Of a stretch of 64,000 nt of DNA, positions 35,267 to 44,172 are shown one piece after another; positions within the stretch are counted from its first letter, which is position 1; the number at the start of each line of letters is the position of its first letter. This stretch comes from Streptomyces sp. NBC_01275. GTDB lineage: Bacteria > Actinomycetota > Actinomycetes > Streptomycetales > Streptomycetaceae. Under the pieces are notes generated by a model, which saw only the letters and a program-made list of their open reading frames with translations, did no database searches and was not told where the DNA came from. Where the stretch lies: positions 9,362,001 through 9,426,000 of the forward strand of contig NZ_JAPEOZ010000001.1 of assembly GCF_026340655.1 (NCBI RefSeq), in the 5' to 3' direction. The translations under genes were made by a program, and so were the position numbers.

Positions 35267-37816
35267 TCACGGCCAGATGGACTTCAGCTGCCACGACTGC
35301 ATGTGGTTGAGGGTGGCGGTGCCGTCTTCGGCGAAGGCGTCGATGCCGGTGCTGGAGGGGTCGGGGAAGATCTGGTCGGTGAGGGTGACCTGTTCGCCGC
35401 GGGTGTTCTGGGCGTAGACCTCGACGGAGGAGGCGTCGACGAGGACGTGCAGACTCAGTCGGCCGCCGTGGAGTTCGAGGGGGGCGCGCTGGACGCCGCC
35501 GAAGGTGGGGTCGAAGTCGGTCGCGCCGGAGGCGGTGCGGTCGATGTAGACCTCGCCGGTGGTGGTGTCGTAGCCGATGCGGGTGCGCTGCCCGACGCCG
35601 GTGCGGACGTCCAGGCCGGAGCGGTCGGCGGTGCCCGGGGTGAGGTCGGCCTGGAGTTCCAGGGCGCTGCCGTGTACGGCGAGCGGGGTGGTGGTGTTCG
35701 TGACGCGGGTGCTGGGCGCCTGGGTGCCGTCGCCGCGCAGGCCGGCCAGTTCGCGGACCGGCTGCTGGATCAGCTGGACCCTGCTGTTCACGGTCTTCAG
35801 GGAGAGCTGGCGGGGGAAGGTGTCGGCGCTGCGCCACGGGCTGGTGGGGATGGCCTGCCCGTAATTCCAGTTGTTCATCCAGGCGGTCATGATGCGGCGG
35901 CCGCCGGGTGCGTCGGTCCACGTGTTGGCGGCGTAGAAGTCGGCGCCATAGTCGAGCCAGTGGGCGCGCCGGGTGGTGGACAGGGCCGGCTCGTCGGCGG
36001 CGGTGAACTGATCGGCGAGGACGTGTCCCCAGCCGCTGGAGTTGGCGTCCACGATCTGGAGCTGGACCTTCTCGCCCTTGTAGGAGCTGGTGTTGAACGA
36101 CGCCCAGTCAAGGTTCTCGGAGTCGGCGCCGGTGGCACTCTGGACGACCTTGCCGTCGACCAGCAGGTTGACGCCGGTCTCGACGGAGGCGGGCTTCGCC
36201 TGGGTGTCGGAGAGGACGACCTGGTCGAGGTTGAGGTGGCCCCAGCCGCCTGTGTTGTCGTCCACGACCTTGATCTGGGCCTGCTTGCCCTGCAGGTCGG
36301 ACAGGTCCCAGGAGGCCCAGTTCAGGGCCTCGCCGTTGGATCCGGTGGCGGAGCGCACCACCTTGCCGTCCACGATGAGCTCCACCGCGGTGGGCGCGTC
36401 GGAGCTCGCCGGGTGATAGCCGCCGCCGATGAGGAAGTTCAGGTACTTCTTGTCGATGGTGAAGGTCGGCGAGGTCAGCGTGCCGGTGCTCGCGTCGCCG
36501 TTGAGGAAGGTGTTGGCGAGCCCCTTGCCGAGGTAGCCGGAGACCTGCTGCTGGCCGGGGAGGGCGCCCTGGGCCGGTCCGGGGCCGAAGGCGTCGCCGG
36601 TGGTGGTCCAGTCGCCGATGGGGCTGGTGTAGGTGCTGCCCTCGAAGTCGGCGAGGGTTTCACCGGTGGGTGCCGGCTGGTCGCCCAGGGCGGAGCCGGG
36701 TTGGTAGGGGTGGGTGCCGCCGCCGACCTTGAAGTTGATGTAAGCGCTGGTCACGATGAACGCGGGCGAGGTGAGCGTGCCGGTGGAGGCATCGCCGCCG
36801 TGGAAGCTGTTGGCGAAGGCTTTGCCCTCGAAGCCGGTGACGGTCTGCTGGCCGTCCACCGGCCCGGTCGCCGGTGCGCTGCCGAACGCGTTACCGGTGG
36901 CCGTCCAGTCGCCGAACGAGCCGGACTCGAAGTCCTGCACGACGGTGCCGCTCGGCGGGGTGTAGCTGTCGTTGTCGTCGGAGGTGAACTTCTCGCCGTC
37001 GAAGTCGCCGACGAAGTACTGGGCGCCGGAACCGCCCGCGATGCCGCCGGGGTTGAGGTTGACCGCCAGCACCCATTTGGTCTTCTTCGGGTTGCCGTCC
37101 ACGGGCAGCGGGAACAGGTCCGGGCACTCCCACACCCCGCCGGTGGCGCCGGCCGGGCCGAAGTCGCTCTGGTGCGTCCAGTGCTTGAGGTCGGGAGAGC
37201 TGTAGAAGGAGATCTTGTGTTGGTCGGCGAGGGCGACCGCCATCAGCCAGCTCTTGGTGGGGGCGTACCAGAAGACCTTGGGGTCGCGGAAGTTGGTCGA
37301 GCCGATGTCGAGGACCGGGTTGCCCGAGTACTTCATCCAGGTGGTGCCGCCGTCGGTGCTGTAGGCGAGGGCCTGCTCCTGCTTGCCGGTGGCCTTCTGC
37401 GCGCTGGTGTAGATGGCGACCAGCGGCGGGTTCTGCTTGGTGCCGAAGCCGGTGGTGTTGTTCTTGTCCAGCACCACACTGCCGGAGAAGATCATTTCCT
37501 GGTCGTCCTGGGGGATGGCCACCGGGAGCTGCTTCCAGTGGACCAGGTCGGTGCTGACGGCGTGGCCCCAGGACATGTTGCCCCAGGTGTTGCCGTCCGG
37601 GTTGTACTGGAAGAACAGGTGCCACTGGCCCTTGTAGTAGATCAGTCCGTTGGGGTCGTTCATCCAGTTCTGGGCCGGGGTGAAGTGGAACTGGGGCCGG
37701 TACTGCTCGTGGTAGAGGGTGTCGGCCATGGCCGGGGAGGCGGCGACCAGGCCGAGCCCGGACAGGACGGCCAGCGCGGCGAGGAGTCTGCGGCGCGGAC
37801 GAGTCGTTCTGGACAT
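35267..37816 (-). CDS. Secreted levanase / fructan hydrolase (GH32)
   Basis: 849 aa with a signal peptide (RPRRRLLAALAVLSGLGLVA, cleavage after AMA at about 31). The GH32 beta-propeller has its nucleophile D54 in NWMNDPNG, FRDP in the transition-state block, and the acid/base Glu in GVWECPDLFPL. About 350 residues are inserted between the propeller and the C-terminal beta-sandwich: two FE-(S/G)-DW repeats (about 296 and 390) and two V-L-VDGKVV-SATG repeats (about 480 and 550). It cuts levan or inulin outside the cell. ATG after AAGGAG, divergent from a LacI-type gene. Confidence 0.9.
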   Translation of the reverse strand: MSRTTRPRRRLLAALAVLSGLGLVAASPAMADTLYHEQYRPQFHFTPAQNWMNDPNGLIYYKGQWHLFFQYNPDGNTWGNMSWGHAVSTDLVHWKQLPVAIPQDDQEMIFSGSVVLDKNNTTGFGTKQNPPLVAIYTSAQKATGKQEQALAYSTDGGTTWMKYSGNPVLDIGSTNFRDPKVFWYAPTKSWLMAVALADQHKISFYSSPDLKHWTHQSDFGPAGATGGVWECPDLFPLPVDGNPKKTKWVLAVNLNPGGIAGGSGAQYFVGDFDGEKFTSDDNDSYTPPSGTVVQDFESGSFGDWTATGNAFGSAPATGPVDGQQTVTGFEGKAFANSFHGGDASTGTLTSPAFIVTSAYINFKVGGGTHPYQPGSALGDQPAPTGETLADFEGSTYTSPIGDWTTTGDAFGPGPAQGALPGQQQVSGYLGKGLANTFLNGDASTGTLTSPTFTIDKKYLNFLIGGGYHPASSDAPTAVELIVDGKVVRSATGSNGEALNWASWDLSDLQGKQAQIKVVDDNTGGWGHLNLDQVVLSDTQAKPASVETGVNLLVDGKVVQSATGADSENLDWASFNTSSYKGEKVQLQIVDANSSGWGHVLADQFTAADEPALSTTRRAHWLDYGADFYAANTWTDAPGGRRIMTAWMNNWNYGQAIPTSPWRSADTFPRQLSLKTVNSRVQLIQQPVRELAGLRGDGTQAPSTRVTNTTTPLAVHGSALELQADLTPGTADRSGLDVRTGVGQRTRIGYDTTTGEVYIDRTASGATDFDPTFGGVQRAPLELHGGRLSLHVLVDASSVEVYAQNTRGEQVTLTDQIFPDPSSTGIDAFAEDGTATLNHMQSWQLKSIWP

Positions 37817-38003
37817 GGCGGCTCCTTGCAGGCATGCGGGCTTCGGTCCAGCCGTACGGGGACTGGCGCGTGACAAGTGACGCTTGAGGCGTGTCGGGTA
37901 CGGGCAGCGGCTCCGCCGTGGTCCCGTCCGAGGCCATGGGCGGGGCCTGCCTGCCTGTCGGGACGGCATGACGGCACGGTGCCAGCCGTTCCAGTCAGGT
38001 CTG

Positions 38004-38013
38004 GAAACGTTTC
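38004..38013. promoter_or_regulatory. LacI-type operator GAAACGTTTC
   Basis: A perfect 10-bp palindrome with the central CG typical of LacI-family operators, about 190 bases upstream of the levanase start. A near copy, GAAACGTTG, overlaps the start codon of the divergent LacI-type gene at 38115-38123. Together they suggest one repressor controlling levanase and itself. Confidence 0.65.
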
Positions 38014-38120
38014 GCCGAACGTAGGGGCCCATGTCGCCGAAGTCCAGACCCTGCGCAGGAAAACTCCCGAATGCGAGGATGAGGACGGCTGCACGGTGCC
38101 ATCGACCACAGGGGGAAACG

Positions 38121-39164
38121 TTGCCCAGCCAGCAGAACGGCACAGGCCGACGAGCGGCGACCATGCGCGACGTCGCGACCGCCGCCGGGGTGGGGCTCGC
38201 CACCGTCTCCCGGGTCGTCAACGGCAAGCCCGTCACTCCTGACCTGGCGGAACGAGTGACGCGCGCGGCCGAGTCGCTCGGCTACCGCCTCGATCTGACG
38301 GCCAGCAGCCTGCGCCGGGCCGACCGCCGCACCAGCACCCTCGGCCTGGTCCTGGAGGACGCGGCCAACCCCTTCTCCGCCGCGCTGCACCGCGCGGTGG
38401 AGGACGCCGCCACCGAGCGCGGCGTGCTGGTCCTGGCCGGGTCCACCGACGAGGACCCGGTCCGCGAACGCGGCCTGCTCAAGACCTTCACCGGCCGCCG
38501 GGTCGACGGCCTCATCGTGGTACCCACCGGACAGGCCGACGCCGACCTCGACGCGGCCCGCCGCGCCGGCACACCCGTCGTCTGCGTGGACCGCCCCACC
38601 ACAGCGCCGCAGGTGGACGCCGTGACGGTGGACAACCGCGCGGGCCTGCGGGCGGCGGTGAAAAGGCTGCACGCGGCAGGTCACCGGCGCATCGCCTTCC
38701 TCGGAGACCTCCGCACCATCTGGACGGCCGAGGAGCGTTACGCAGGGTTCGTGAAGGGGCTGGCGGAGGCGGGGTGCGTCCTGCACCGCTCCCTTGTGAG
38801 GCGTGGCCTGCACGGTGCGGAGGCCGCCCAGGAAGCGACCCGAGAACTCCTGGCCCTCGCTCATGTGCCCACCGCGCTCATCTCCAGCCAGAATCTCCTG
38901 ACCGTCGGGGCCCGCATGGCCCTGCAGGAGCTCCGCCTGCAGCACCGGGTGGCGCTGATCGGCTTCGACGACCTGCCTCTGGCCGGTCTCCTCGAACCCG
39001 GCATCTCGGTGATCGCCCAGGATCACGCCGCGATCGGCCGGGAGGCCGCCGGCCTGCTGTTCGACCGTCTCGACGGCGAGCGCGGCCCCGCCCGCCACCG
39101 CGTGCTGCCCACCCGCTACCTCGCCCGCGGCTCCGGCGAAATCCCCGCCGCAGAGGACCGCTGA
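38121..39164 (+). CDS. LacI-family repressor, probably of levanase
   Basis: 347 aa from the TTG at 38121 (purine-rich GGGGGAAA upstream); the ATG at 38163 is the alternative. HTH: MRDVATAAGVGLATVSRVVN. Hinge and core: GYRLDLTASSLRRADRRTST, LGLVLEDAANPFSAALHRAV, DGLIVVP, AAGHRRIAFLGDL and VALIGFDDLPLAGLLEPGIS. It is divergent from the secreted levanase, with GAAACGTTTC and a near copy between them. The effector is likely a fructose derivative, by context only. Confidence 0.85.
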   Translation: MPSQQNGTGRRAATMRDVATAAGVGLATVSRVVNGKPVTPDLAERVTRAAESLGYRLDLTASSLRRADRRTSTLGLVLEDAANPFSAALHRAVEDAATERGVLVLAGSTDEDPVRERGLLKTFTGRRVDGLIVVPTGQADADLDAARRAGTPVVCVDRPTTAPQVDAVTVDNRAGLRAAVKRLHAAGHRRIAFLGDLRTIWTAEERYAGFVKGLAEAGCVLHRSLVRRGLHGAEAAQEATRELLALAHVPTALISSQNLLTVGARMALQELRLQHRVALIGFDDLPLAGLLEPGISVIAQDHAAIGREAAGLLFDRLDGERGPARHRVLPTRYLARGSGEIPAAEDR

Positions 39165-39280
39165 CGACCGTCTCCGGCACGGGGTCCCGGTACCGGCGGG
39201 GTGTCCGAGGCTTGGAAATTCTCTGTAAACGAGTTGATTCCGATGTGTTGACGGGCTGAGCCGCTCGGTGCTTCACTGCC

Positions 39281-39328
39281 GGAACCGGTACCGAAACCGG
39301 TTCCGGAACCGCTCCCGGTATCGGTTCC
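39281..39328. repeat. Four tandem 12-bp palindromic units (operator array)
   Basis: GGAACCGGTACC, GAAACCGGTTCC, GGAACCGCTCCC and GGTATCGGTTCC lie head to tail without spacers, each a version of the palindrome GGAACCGGTTCC. The array sits 72 bases before the start of the LacI-type gene at 39401. With a 12-bp period the units are not on the same DNA face, so it may be either an expanded single operator or a cooperative site. Confidence 0.7.
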
Positions 39329-39400
39329 GCGAGTCTCTGTACGATCGGCCCTTCGGTGCGGGAGGACATTCCCGCCGCTGCATGGAGGAGAGGAGGTGGC

Positions 39401-40408
39401 ATGGGAGTCACCATCGCCGACGTGGCCGCCCGGGCCGGCGTCAGCAAGACGACGGTCTCACGCGTGCTGAACAGCAAGGGCGAGATCAACGAGAACACCG
39501 TTCTGAAGGTCCGCAAGGCGATCTCGGAGCTCGGCTATGTGCCGAGCGCCGGTGCGGTCGGCCTCGCCCGGGGCACGACACAGATGATCGGCATGCTGGT
39601 CCCTGACCTGGCCTGGGCCTGGTCAGGCATCGTGCAGGCGGTCATCGAGACGCTGGAGACCGAGGGCTTCGGACTGCGCATGCTGACCTGGAACCACGGT
39701 GAGGAGTCACTGCGCCGCCTGGGTCTGCAGGTCGCTGCCAAGTCGTTCGACGGTCTGCTGGTGATAGAGCCCGAGGGCGCCATGGGCTACATCACGGAAC
39801 TGCACGAAGCAGGGCTGCCGGTCGTGCTGATAGACGACCGCTTCCAGCGGCCGGGGTTCCCCTACGTGGCCACCACCAACCGGGAGGGGGGTGCGCAGGC
39901 GGCGCGGCACCTCCTGGAAATCGGGCGCCGTCGCCCTCTGGTGGTGACCGGCCCCTATGCGTTCGGCTGTACCCGGGAACGGCTGGGCGGCTTCGTCGAT
40001 GTCTATGCGGAAGCCGGGATCGAGATCGACCAACGCAGCATCATCTGCGGCGACTTCCAGTTCGAACGCTGCCGGAGCGCGATCGCAGGCGCTCTCGCGG
40101 ACGGCCTGGAGTTCGACTCGGTCTTCGCACACAACGACCCCTCGGCGGCCGGCGTGCTCACCGCCCTGCACGAGGCCGGTCTGTGGGTTCCGCAGGATGT
40201 CGCCGTGGTGGGCTTCGACGACGTCGAGATGGCCTCGTACACCTATCCGGCACTGACCACCATCCGCCAGCCCATGCGGGAGATGGGTGCGGCGGCGGCG
40301 CGTCTGCTGCTGGACCACGTGCGCGGAGTGCCGAAGGCGGCCCCGTCGTGCGTCATTCCCACCAGTCTCGTGGTCCGCGGCTCGACGTTACGGCCGAGCC
40401 CGAACTGA
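39401..40408 (+). CDS. LacI-family regulator of the glycan-uptake cluster
   Basis: 335 aa. HTH VTIADVAARAGVSKTTVSRV at residues 3-22, then LNSKGEINENTVLKVRKAIS and ELGYVPSA. Sensor domain: IGMLVPDLAWAWSGIVQAVI, FDGLLVIEPEG, GLPVVLIDDRFQ, SVFAHNDPSAAGVLTAL and VAVVGFDDVEMASYTYPALT. ATG four bases after AGGAGG. It precedes the sugar ABC transporter on the same strand and is preceded by a four-unit palindromic array, its likely autoregulatory operator. Confidence 0.9.
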   Translation: MGVTIADVAARAGVSKTTVSRVLNSKGEINENTVLKVRKAISELGYVPSAGAVGLARGTTQMIGMLVPDLAWAWSGIVQAVIETLETEGFGLRMLTWNHGEESLRRLGLQVAAKSFDGLLVIEPEGAMGYITELHEAGLPVVLIDDRFQRPGFPYVATTNREGGAQAARHLLEIGRRRPLVVTGPYAFGCTRERLGGFVDVYAEAGIEIDQRSIICGDFQFERCRSAIAGALADGLEFDSVFAHNDPSAAGVLTALHEAGLWVPQDVAVVGFDDVEMASYTYPALTTIRQPMREMGAAAARLLLDHVRGVPKAAPSCVIPTSLVVRGSTLRPSPN

Positions 40409-40897
40409 CGCCATGTCATCGCGACGCGTACGGCGTCGGCGTCCCATCGAACCGTCCGTCTCCGCCGCTCCTGCCCAGCCCCGCAGGCGGAGACGGACCC
40501 ATCCCGAAACGGAACTGACCCCACCGGACCTCGCGCAGGCCGGTGGGCCGTCCAGCTCAACCTGAAGCCGGTGCACGTACCGGCCTGATGGGCCCGTTCG
40601 TCTTTCGGCCGGCCTCACCACCCTGCATGCGCAACCATGTTCACGCGTCACCGCCGAGGTGCCCTTTCCGTCTGCACCTCCCCGACCCGGCACGCCGAGC
40701 GACACGCCTGGCCCCCCGCCCGGCCGCTACCGCTCCGGGACGGACGCTCCAGCCGCGACCTGCGGCTGACCGTCGATGCCATGCCACCGCGGGCGGTCTC
40801 CACTTCACGAGCCGGCCCATCCGGACGCCCGCCCGCTGCCACTCTTCCTCTTCGCCGCCCCCCGCGCCTGTTTCGCTCAATGGCAAGGAGCCGCACT
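40409..40897. other. Intergenic region before the sugar-binding protein
   Basis: About 490 bases. The first 90 hold the hairpin at 40454-40498. The rest has no gene-like translation and should contain the transporter promoter. No clear copy of the 12-bp palindrome of 39281-39328 was found here. Confidence 0.45.
40454..40498 (+). terminator. 13-bp perfect hairpin after the LacI-type gene
   Basis: GTCCGTCTCCGCC at 40454-40466 pairs perfectly with GGCGGAGACGGAC at 40486-40498, with a 19-base loop, starting 46 bases after the regulator stop. It probably ends the regulator transcript, so the transporter operon needs its own promoter. Confidence 0.7.
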
Positions 40898-42196
40898 ATG
40901 CGTACCCCTACTCGTCACACTGTCAGAACAATCCAGGTCCTGTGCGTCACCGTCACGGCAGCCCTGGTGGCGACCGGCTGCGGCCGCAGCGCCGACTCCG
41001 GGCCCGGCACGGACGCCCCCGCGAAGCTGGGCAGCGGCAAGGCCACCGGCAAGGTCGTCATGTGGTCCATGGGCGATCCCGATACGTCCCTCCAGAGCCT
41101 GGCCAAGAAGTTCGAGGAGCAGAACCCCGGCGTGAAGGTCCAGATCACCCCGGTGCCCTGGGCCTCCGCCCACGACAAGCTGACCACCGCCATCGCCGGC
41201 GGCAACACACCCGACATGTCCGTGATCGGCACCACCTGGATGGCCGAGATGGCTGGCATGAACGGCTTCCAGGCCACCCCGACGTCGATCAAGTCGTCGG
41301 ACTTCTACCCGGGTCAGTGGGACACCACGAAGTACAAGGACACCTCCTACGGCGTCCCGTTCATCGCCGACACCCAGGCGGTCTACTACCGCAGCGACCT
41401 CGCTGCGAAGGCCGGTATCAAGGGCGCCCCGGCAAGTGACTGGGCCGGTTACCTGAAGGATCTGAAGGCCATCCAGGCCACCGCGGGCAAACAGAACCCG
41501 AAGCTGCGCTACGCCAGCGGGTGGCAGATCGGCTTCAACTCCTGGATCTTCCTGCTGCCGCTGGTCTGGCAGCAGGACGGCGACATCTACGACCCGAGCA
41601 CCAAGAAGTTCACCTTCGACTCGCCGGCGGTCGCCAAGGCGCTGGAGTACTACGCGAGCGTCCCGAAGGAGGGCTTGGCGCCCACGGACAAGACGGACAG
41701 CCTGCAGGCTTTCCAGGACGGACAGATCGCCGTTTACAAGGACGGCGCGTGGGTCAGCGGCAGCCTCCGCAAAGACGCCCCGAAGCTGGACAGCAAGTGG
41801 AAGACCATGCCGCTGCCGAAGGGCAAGCAGGCGGCCGGGTTCGCCGGCGGCAGCGACCTGGCGGTGTTCAAGGAGGCCAAGAACTCCGACGCGGCATGGA
41901 AGTTCGCCAAGTTCCTCACCGAACCCGCCAACCTCGCCGCCTACGCGAAGGCAACGGGCTCCCTTCCCGCCACGCCGGGGGCGTGGGACGCAGCGAAGCT
42001 GAGCGACGACGAGGCGATGCAGGCGTTCGCCGAGCAGCTGAAGGTCAGCAAGGCGCCGCCCGCCATCACCACCTGGCAGCAGGTCGCCGACGCCGTCGAC
42101 TCCGAACTGGAGAAGCTGAGCCTCGGCAAGGCCACCGTCGCCCAGGCGCAGAAGGACCTGCAGTCCAAGGCCACCAGCATCGGCACAGGCCGCTGA
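40898..42196 (+). CDS. ABC transporter sugar-binding lipoprotein
   Basis: 432 aa. It has a lipoprotein signal: TIQVLCVTVTAALVATGC with the modified Cys at 28. The family 1 solute-binding fold shows GKVVMWSMGDPD, SLAKKFEEQNPGVKVQITPV, WASAHDKLTTAIAGGNTPDM, YGVPFIADTQAVYYRSDLAA, FQDGQIAVYKDGAWVSGSLR, AGGSDLAVFKEAKN and AWKFAKFLTEPANLAAYAKA. It captures an oligosaccharide for the two permeases that follow. ATG start eight bases after AAGGAG; the upstream open frame is not coding. Confidence 0.9.
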   Translation: MRTPTRHTVRTIQVLCVTVTAALVATGCGRSADSGPGTDAPAKLGSGKATGKVVMWSMGDPDTSLQSLAKKFEEQNPGVKVQITPVPWASAHDKLTTAIAGGNTPDMSVIGTTWMAEMAGMNGFQATPTSIKSSDFYPGQWDTTKYKDTSYGVPFIADTQAVYYRSDLAAKAGIKGAPASDWAGYLKDLKAIQATAGKQNPKLRYASGWQIGFNSWIFLLPLVWQQDGDIYDPSTKKFTFDSPAVAKALEYYASVPKEGLAPTDKTDSLQAFQDGQIAVYKDGAWVSGSLRKDAPKLDSKWKTMPLPKGKQAAGFAGGSDLAVFKEAKNSDAAWKFAKFLTEPANLAAYAKATGSLPATPGAWDAAKLSDDEAMQAFAEQLKVSKAPPAITTWQQVADAVDSELEKLSLGKATVAQAQKDLQSKATSIGTGR

Positions 42197-42230
42197 ACGG
42201 CCGCCACGTGAGCACCCCTCGTAGGGACGG

Positions 42231-43217
42231 ATGACATCCATGTCCACGAAAACACTCCCCGGGCGGGGCGACACCCACGAACCGGGCACCGCACGGCCCG
42301 AGAGGGGCGCCGGCCGTCGGCGACTCGCCCTCCGCAGCACCGCGCGCGGCAGGCAGACGCGGGCCGCGTGGATCCTCGCGGCTCCCTTCCTCGCCCTGTT
42401 CCTGGCGTTCATGCTGCTGCCGGTCGTCTGGTCGCTGCTGATGAGCCTGACCGACACACAGAGCGCCGACCTGCGGACCCCGTTGAACGTGTCGTTCACC
42501 GGCTTCGACAACTATGTACGGCTGTTTGAGGACGAGCAGTTCGTTCATGCTCTGCGCAACACGGCCGTGTTCGTCCTGGTCGGTCTGCCGCTGACGCTGG
42601 CCACCGGACTCGCCGCAGCGGTCGCCCTCAACAGCGGCATCGGCCGCTTCCGGGCCGTCTTCCGGGTCGGCTTCTACCTCCCGGTGATCACCAGCGTCGT
42701 GGCCGTCGCGGTGGTGTGGAAAACGCTGCTGGAGCCGCAGGCGGGGCTGGTGAACACGGTTCTGGGATGGTTCGGGATCGACGGTCCGGCCTGGCTGGCG
42801 GACACCCGGTTCGCTCTCCCCGTCATGATCGTGATGGCCGTGTGGCGCAACCTCGGCACCGTGATGATCATCATGCTGGCGGGTCTGCAGTCCGTGCCGC
42901 AGTCCCTGATGGAGGCGGCCGAGCTCGACGGCGCCGGGGCCTGGCAGCGGTTCTGGCGGGTCACCTTCCCGCTCCTGCGTCCGGCCCTGCTGCTGACCGC
43001 GGTCACGACCGGTATCGGCTATCTGCAGTTCTTCGACGAGCCGTTCGTGATGACCGACGGCGGACCGCTGGACTCCACTCTGTCCGCCACGATGTACGCC
43101 TACAACCAGTTCGGCAACGGCAACTACGACGTTGCGTCGGCCGCCGGTTACGTCGTCTTCGTCCTCATCATCGCGCTGACCGTGCTGCAGTTCCGCGTGC
43201 TGCGAGACAAGGACTGA
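42231..43217 (+). CDS. ABC sugar permease (MalF type)
   Basis: 328 aa. It has an N-terminal cytosolic tail, then ILAAPFLALFLAFMLLPVVW as first membrane helix and five more. The EAA loop (ATPase contact) reads EAAELDGAGAWQRFWRVTFP at about 225-244. Starts at 42231 and 42240 are both possible; the purine-rich AGGGA lies close to the first. The next permease follows after six bases. No ATPase gene is nearby, so the shared MsiK-type ATPase common in Streptomyces is probably used. Confidence 0.9.
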   Translation: MTSMSTKTLPGRGDTHEPGTARPERGAGRRRLALRSTARGRQTRAAWILAAPFLALFLAFMLLPVVWSLLMSLTDTQSADLRTPLNVSFTGFDNYVRLFEDEQFVHALRNTAVFVLVGLPLTLATGLAAAVALNSGIGRFRAVFRVGFYLPVITSVVAVAVVWKTLLEPQAGLVNTVLGWFGIDGPAWLADTRFALPVMIVMAVWRNLGTVMIIMLAGLQSVPQSLMEAAELDGAGAWQRFWRVTFPLLRPALLLTAVTTGIGYLQFFDEPFVMTDGGPLDSTLSATMYAYNQFGNGNYDVASAAGYVVFVLIIALTVLQFRVLRDKD

Positions 43218-43223
43218 TGCCCC

Positions 43224-44111
43224 ATGAGCACTCTCTCCGCCCTCCGGACGGCCGGGCCGGGCACGGACCGGACTCTGCGGCGGCGTCGCATCCGGCAGAA
43301 ATGGGGCCATCCCTGGCTGTATCTGCCGCTGTTCGGCTGCCTGCTGCTGATGGTCGCGCCGTTTCTGTGGATGCTCTCCGGCTCCTTCAAGCCCGAGGCG
43401 GACATCCGCAAGGTGCCGCCGGTCCTGGTCCCCACCGCGCCCACCCTGGCCAGCTACCGGCAGCTGTTCAGCAGCCTGGACTTCACCACCATGTTCGCCA
43501 ACTCGGTGATCGTGGCCCTGGCCGTGACGGCAGGCAACCTGCTGTTCTGCTCCATGCTCGGCTACGCCCTGGCCAAGCTGGACTTCCGCGGGCGACGTGC
43601 CGTGTTCAGCCTGGTCATCGGCACCCTGATGGTGCCGGGCCTGGTCACCTTCGTACCCCTGTACGTGCTGGTGGCCAACATGAAGCTGACCGGCTCGCTG
43701 CTCGGGCTGATTCTGCCGTTCCTGGCGGCCCCGTTCGGGGTGTTCCTGATGCGGCAGTTCATCTCCACCCTGCCCGACGAACTCATCGATGCCGCCCGCG
43801 TCGACGGCTGCCGTGAACTGGCCATCTACTGGAAGATCATCCTGCCTCTGACCAGGCCGGCCCTGGCCACGTTGGGGATCATCACCTTCCTGGGCTCCTG
43901 GAACAACTTCCTGTGGCCGCTGGTCGTGGCCCAGAACGAGGACCAGTACACCCTTCCCGTCGGCCTCGCCCTGGCCAGCAGCGGACAGGACTTCACCCGC
44001 TTCGGCGTCCTCCTCGCCGGCGCCGTCGTCGTCCTGCTCCCCGTGATGGTCGTCTTCCTGCTCTTCCAGCGCCACTTCGTCGCCGGCATCGCCACCACCG
44101 GCCTGAAGTGA
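43224..44111 (+). CDS. ABC sugar permease (MalG type)
   Basis: 295 aa, six predicted membrane helices beginning LYLPLFGCLLLMVAPFLWML. The EAA loop reads DAARVDGCRELAIYWKIILP, LTRPALATLGIITFLGSWNN, then FLWPLVVAQNEDQYTLPVGL as in family members such as MalG, CebG and BxlG. It forms the heterodimeric channel with the preceding permease, and sits 61 bases before the GH3 gene, so imported oligosaccharides can be cut directly inside the cell. Confidence 0.92.
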   Translation: MSTLSALRTAGPGTDRTLRRRRIRQKWGHPWLYLPLFGCLLLMVAPFLWMLSGSFKPEADIRKVPPVLVPTAPTLASYRQLFSSLDFTTMFANSVIVALAVTAGNLLFCSMLGYALAKLDFRGRRAVFSLVIGTLMVPGLVTFVPLYVLVANMKLTGSLLGLILPFLAAPFGVFLMRQFISTLPDELIDAARVDGCRELAIYWKIILPLTRPALATLGIITFLGSWNNFLWPLVVAQNEDQYTLPVGLALASSGQDFTRFGVLLAGAVVVLLPVMVVFLLFQRHFVAGIATTGLK

Positions 44112-44172
44112 CCTCCCTCGCCTACCCCCGTCACCTCTCTGACCTGTGACGACTCATGACTTGGAGAACATA

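Noticed and set aside
42066..44075. 669-codon minus-strand frame opposite the permeases
   Set aside because: The His/Gln/Gly-rich translation mirrors membrane-helix codons; not a real protein.
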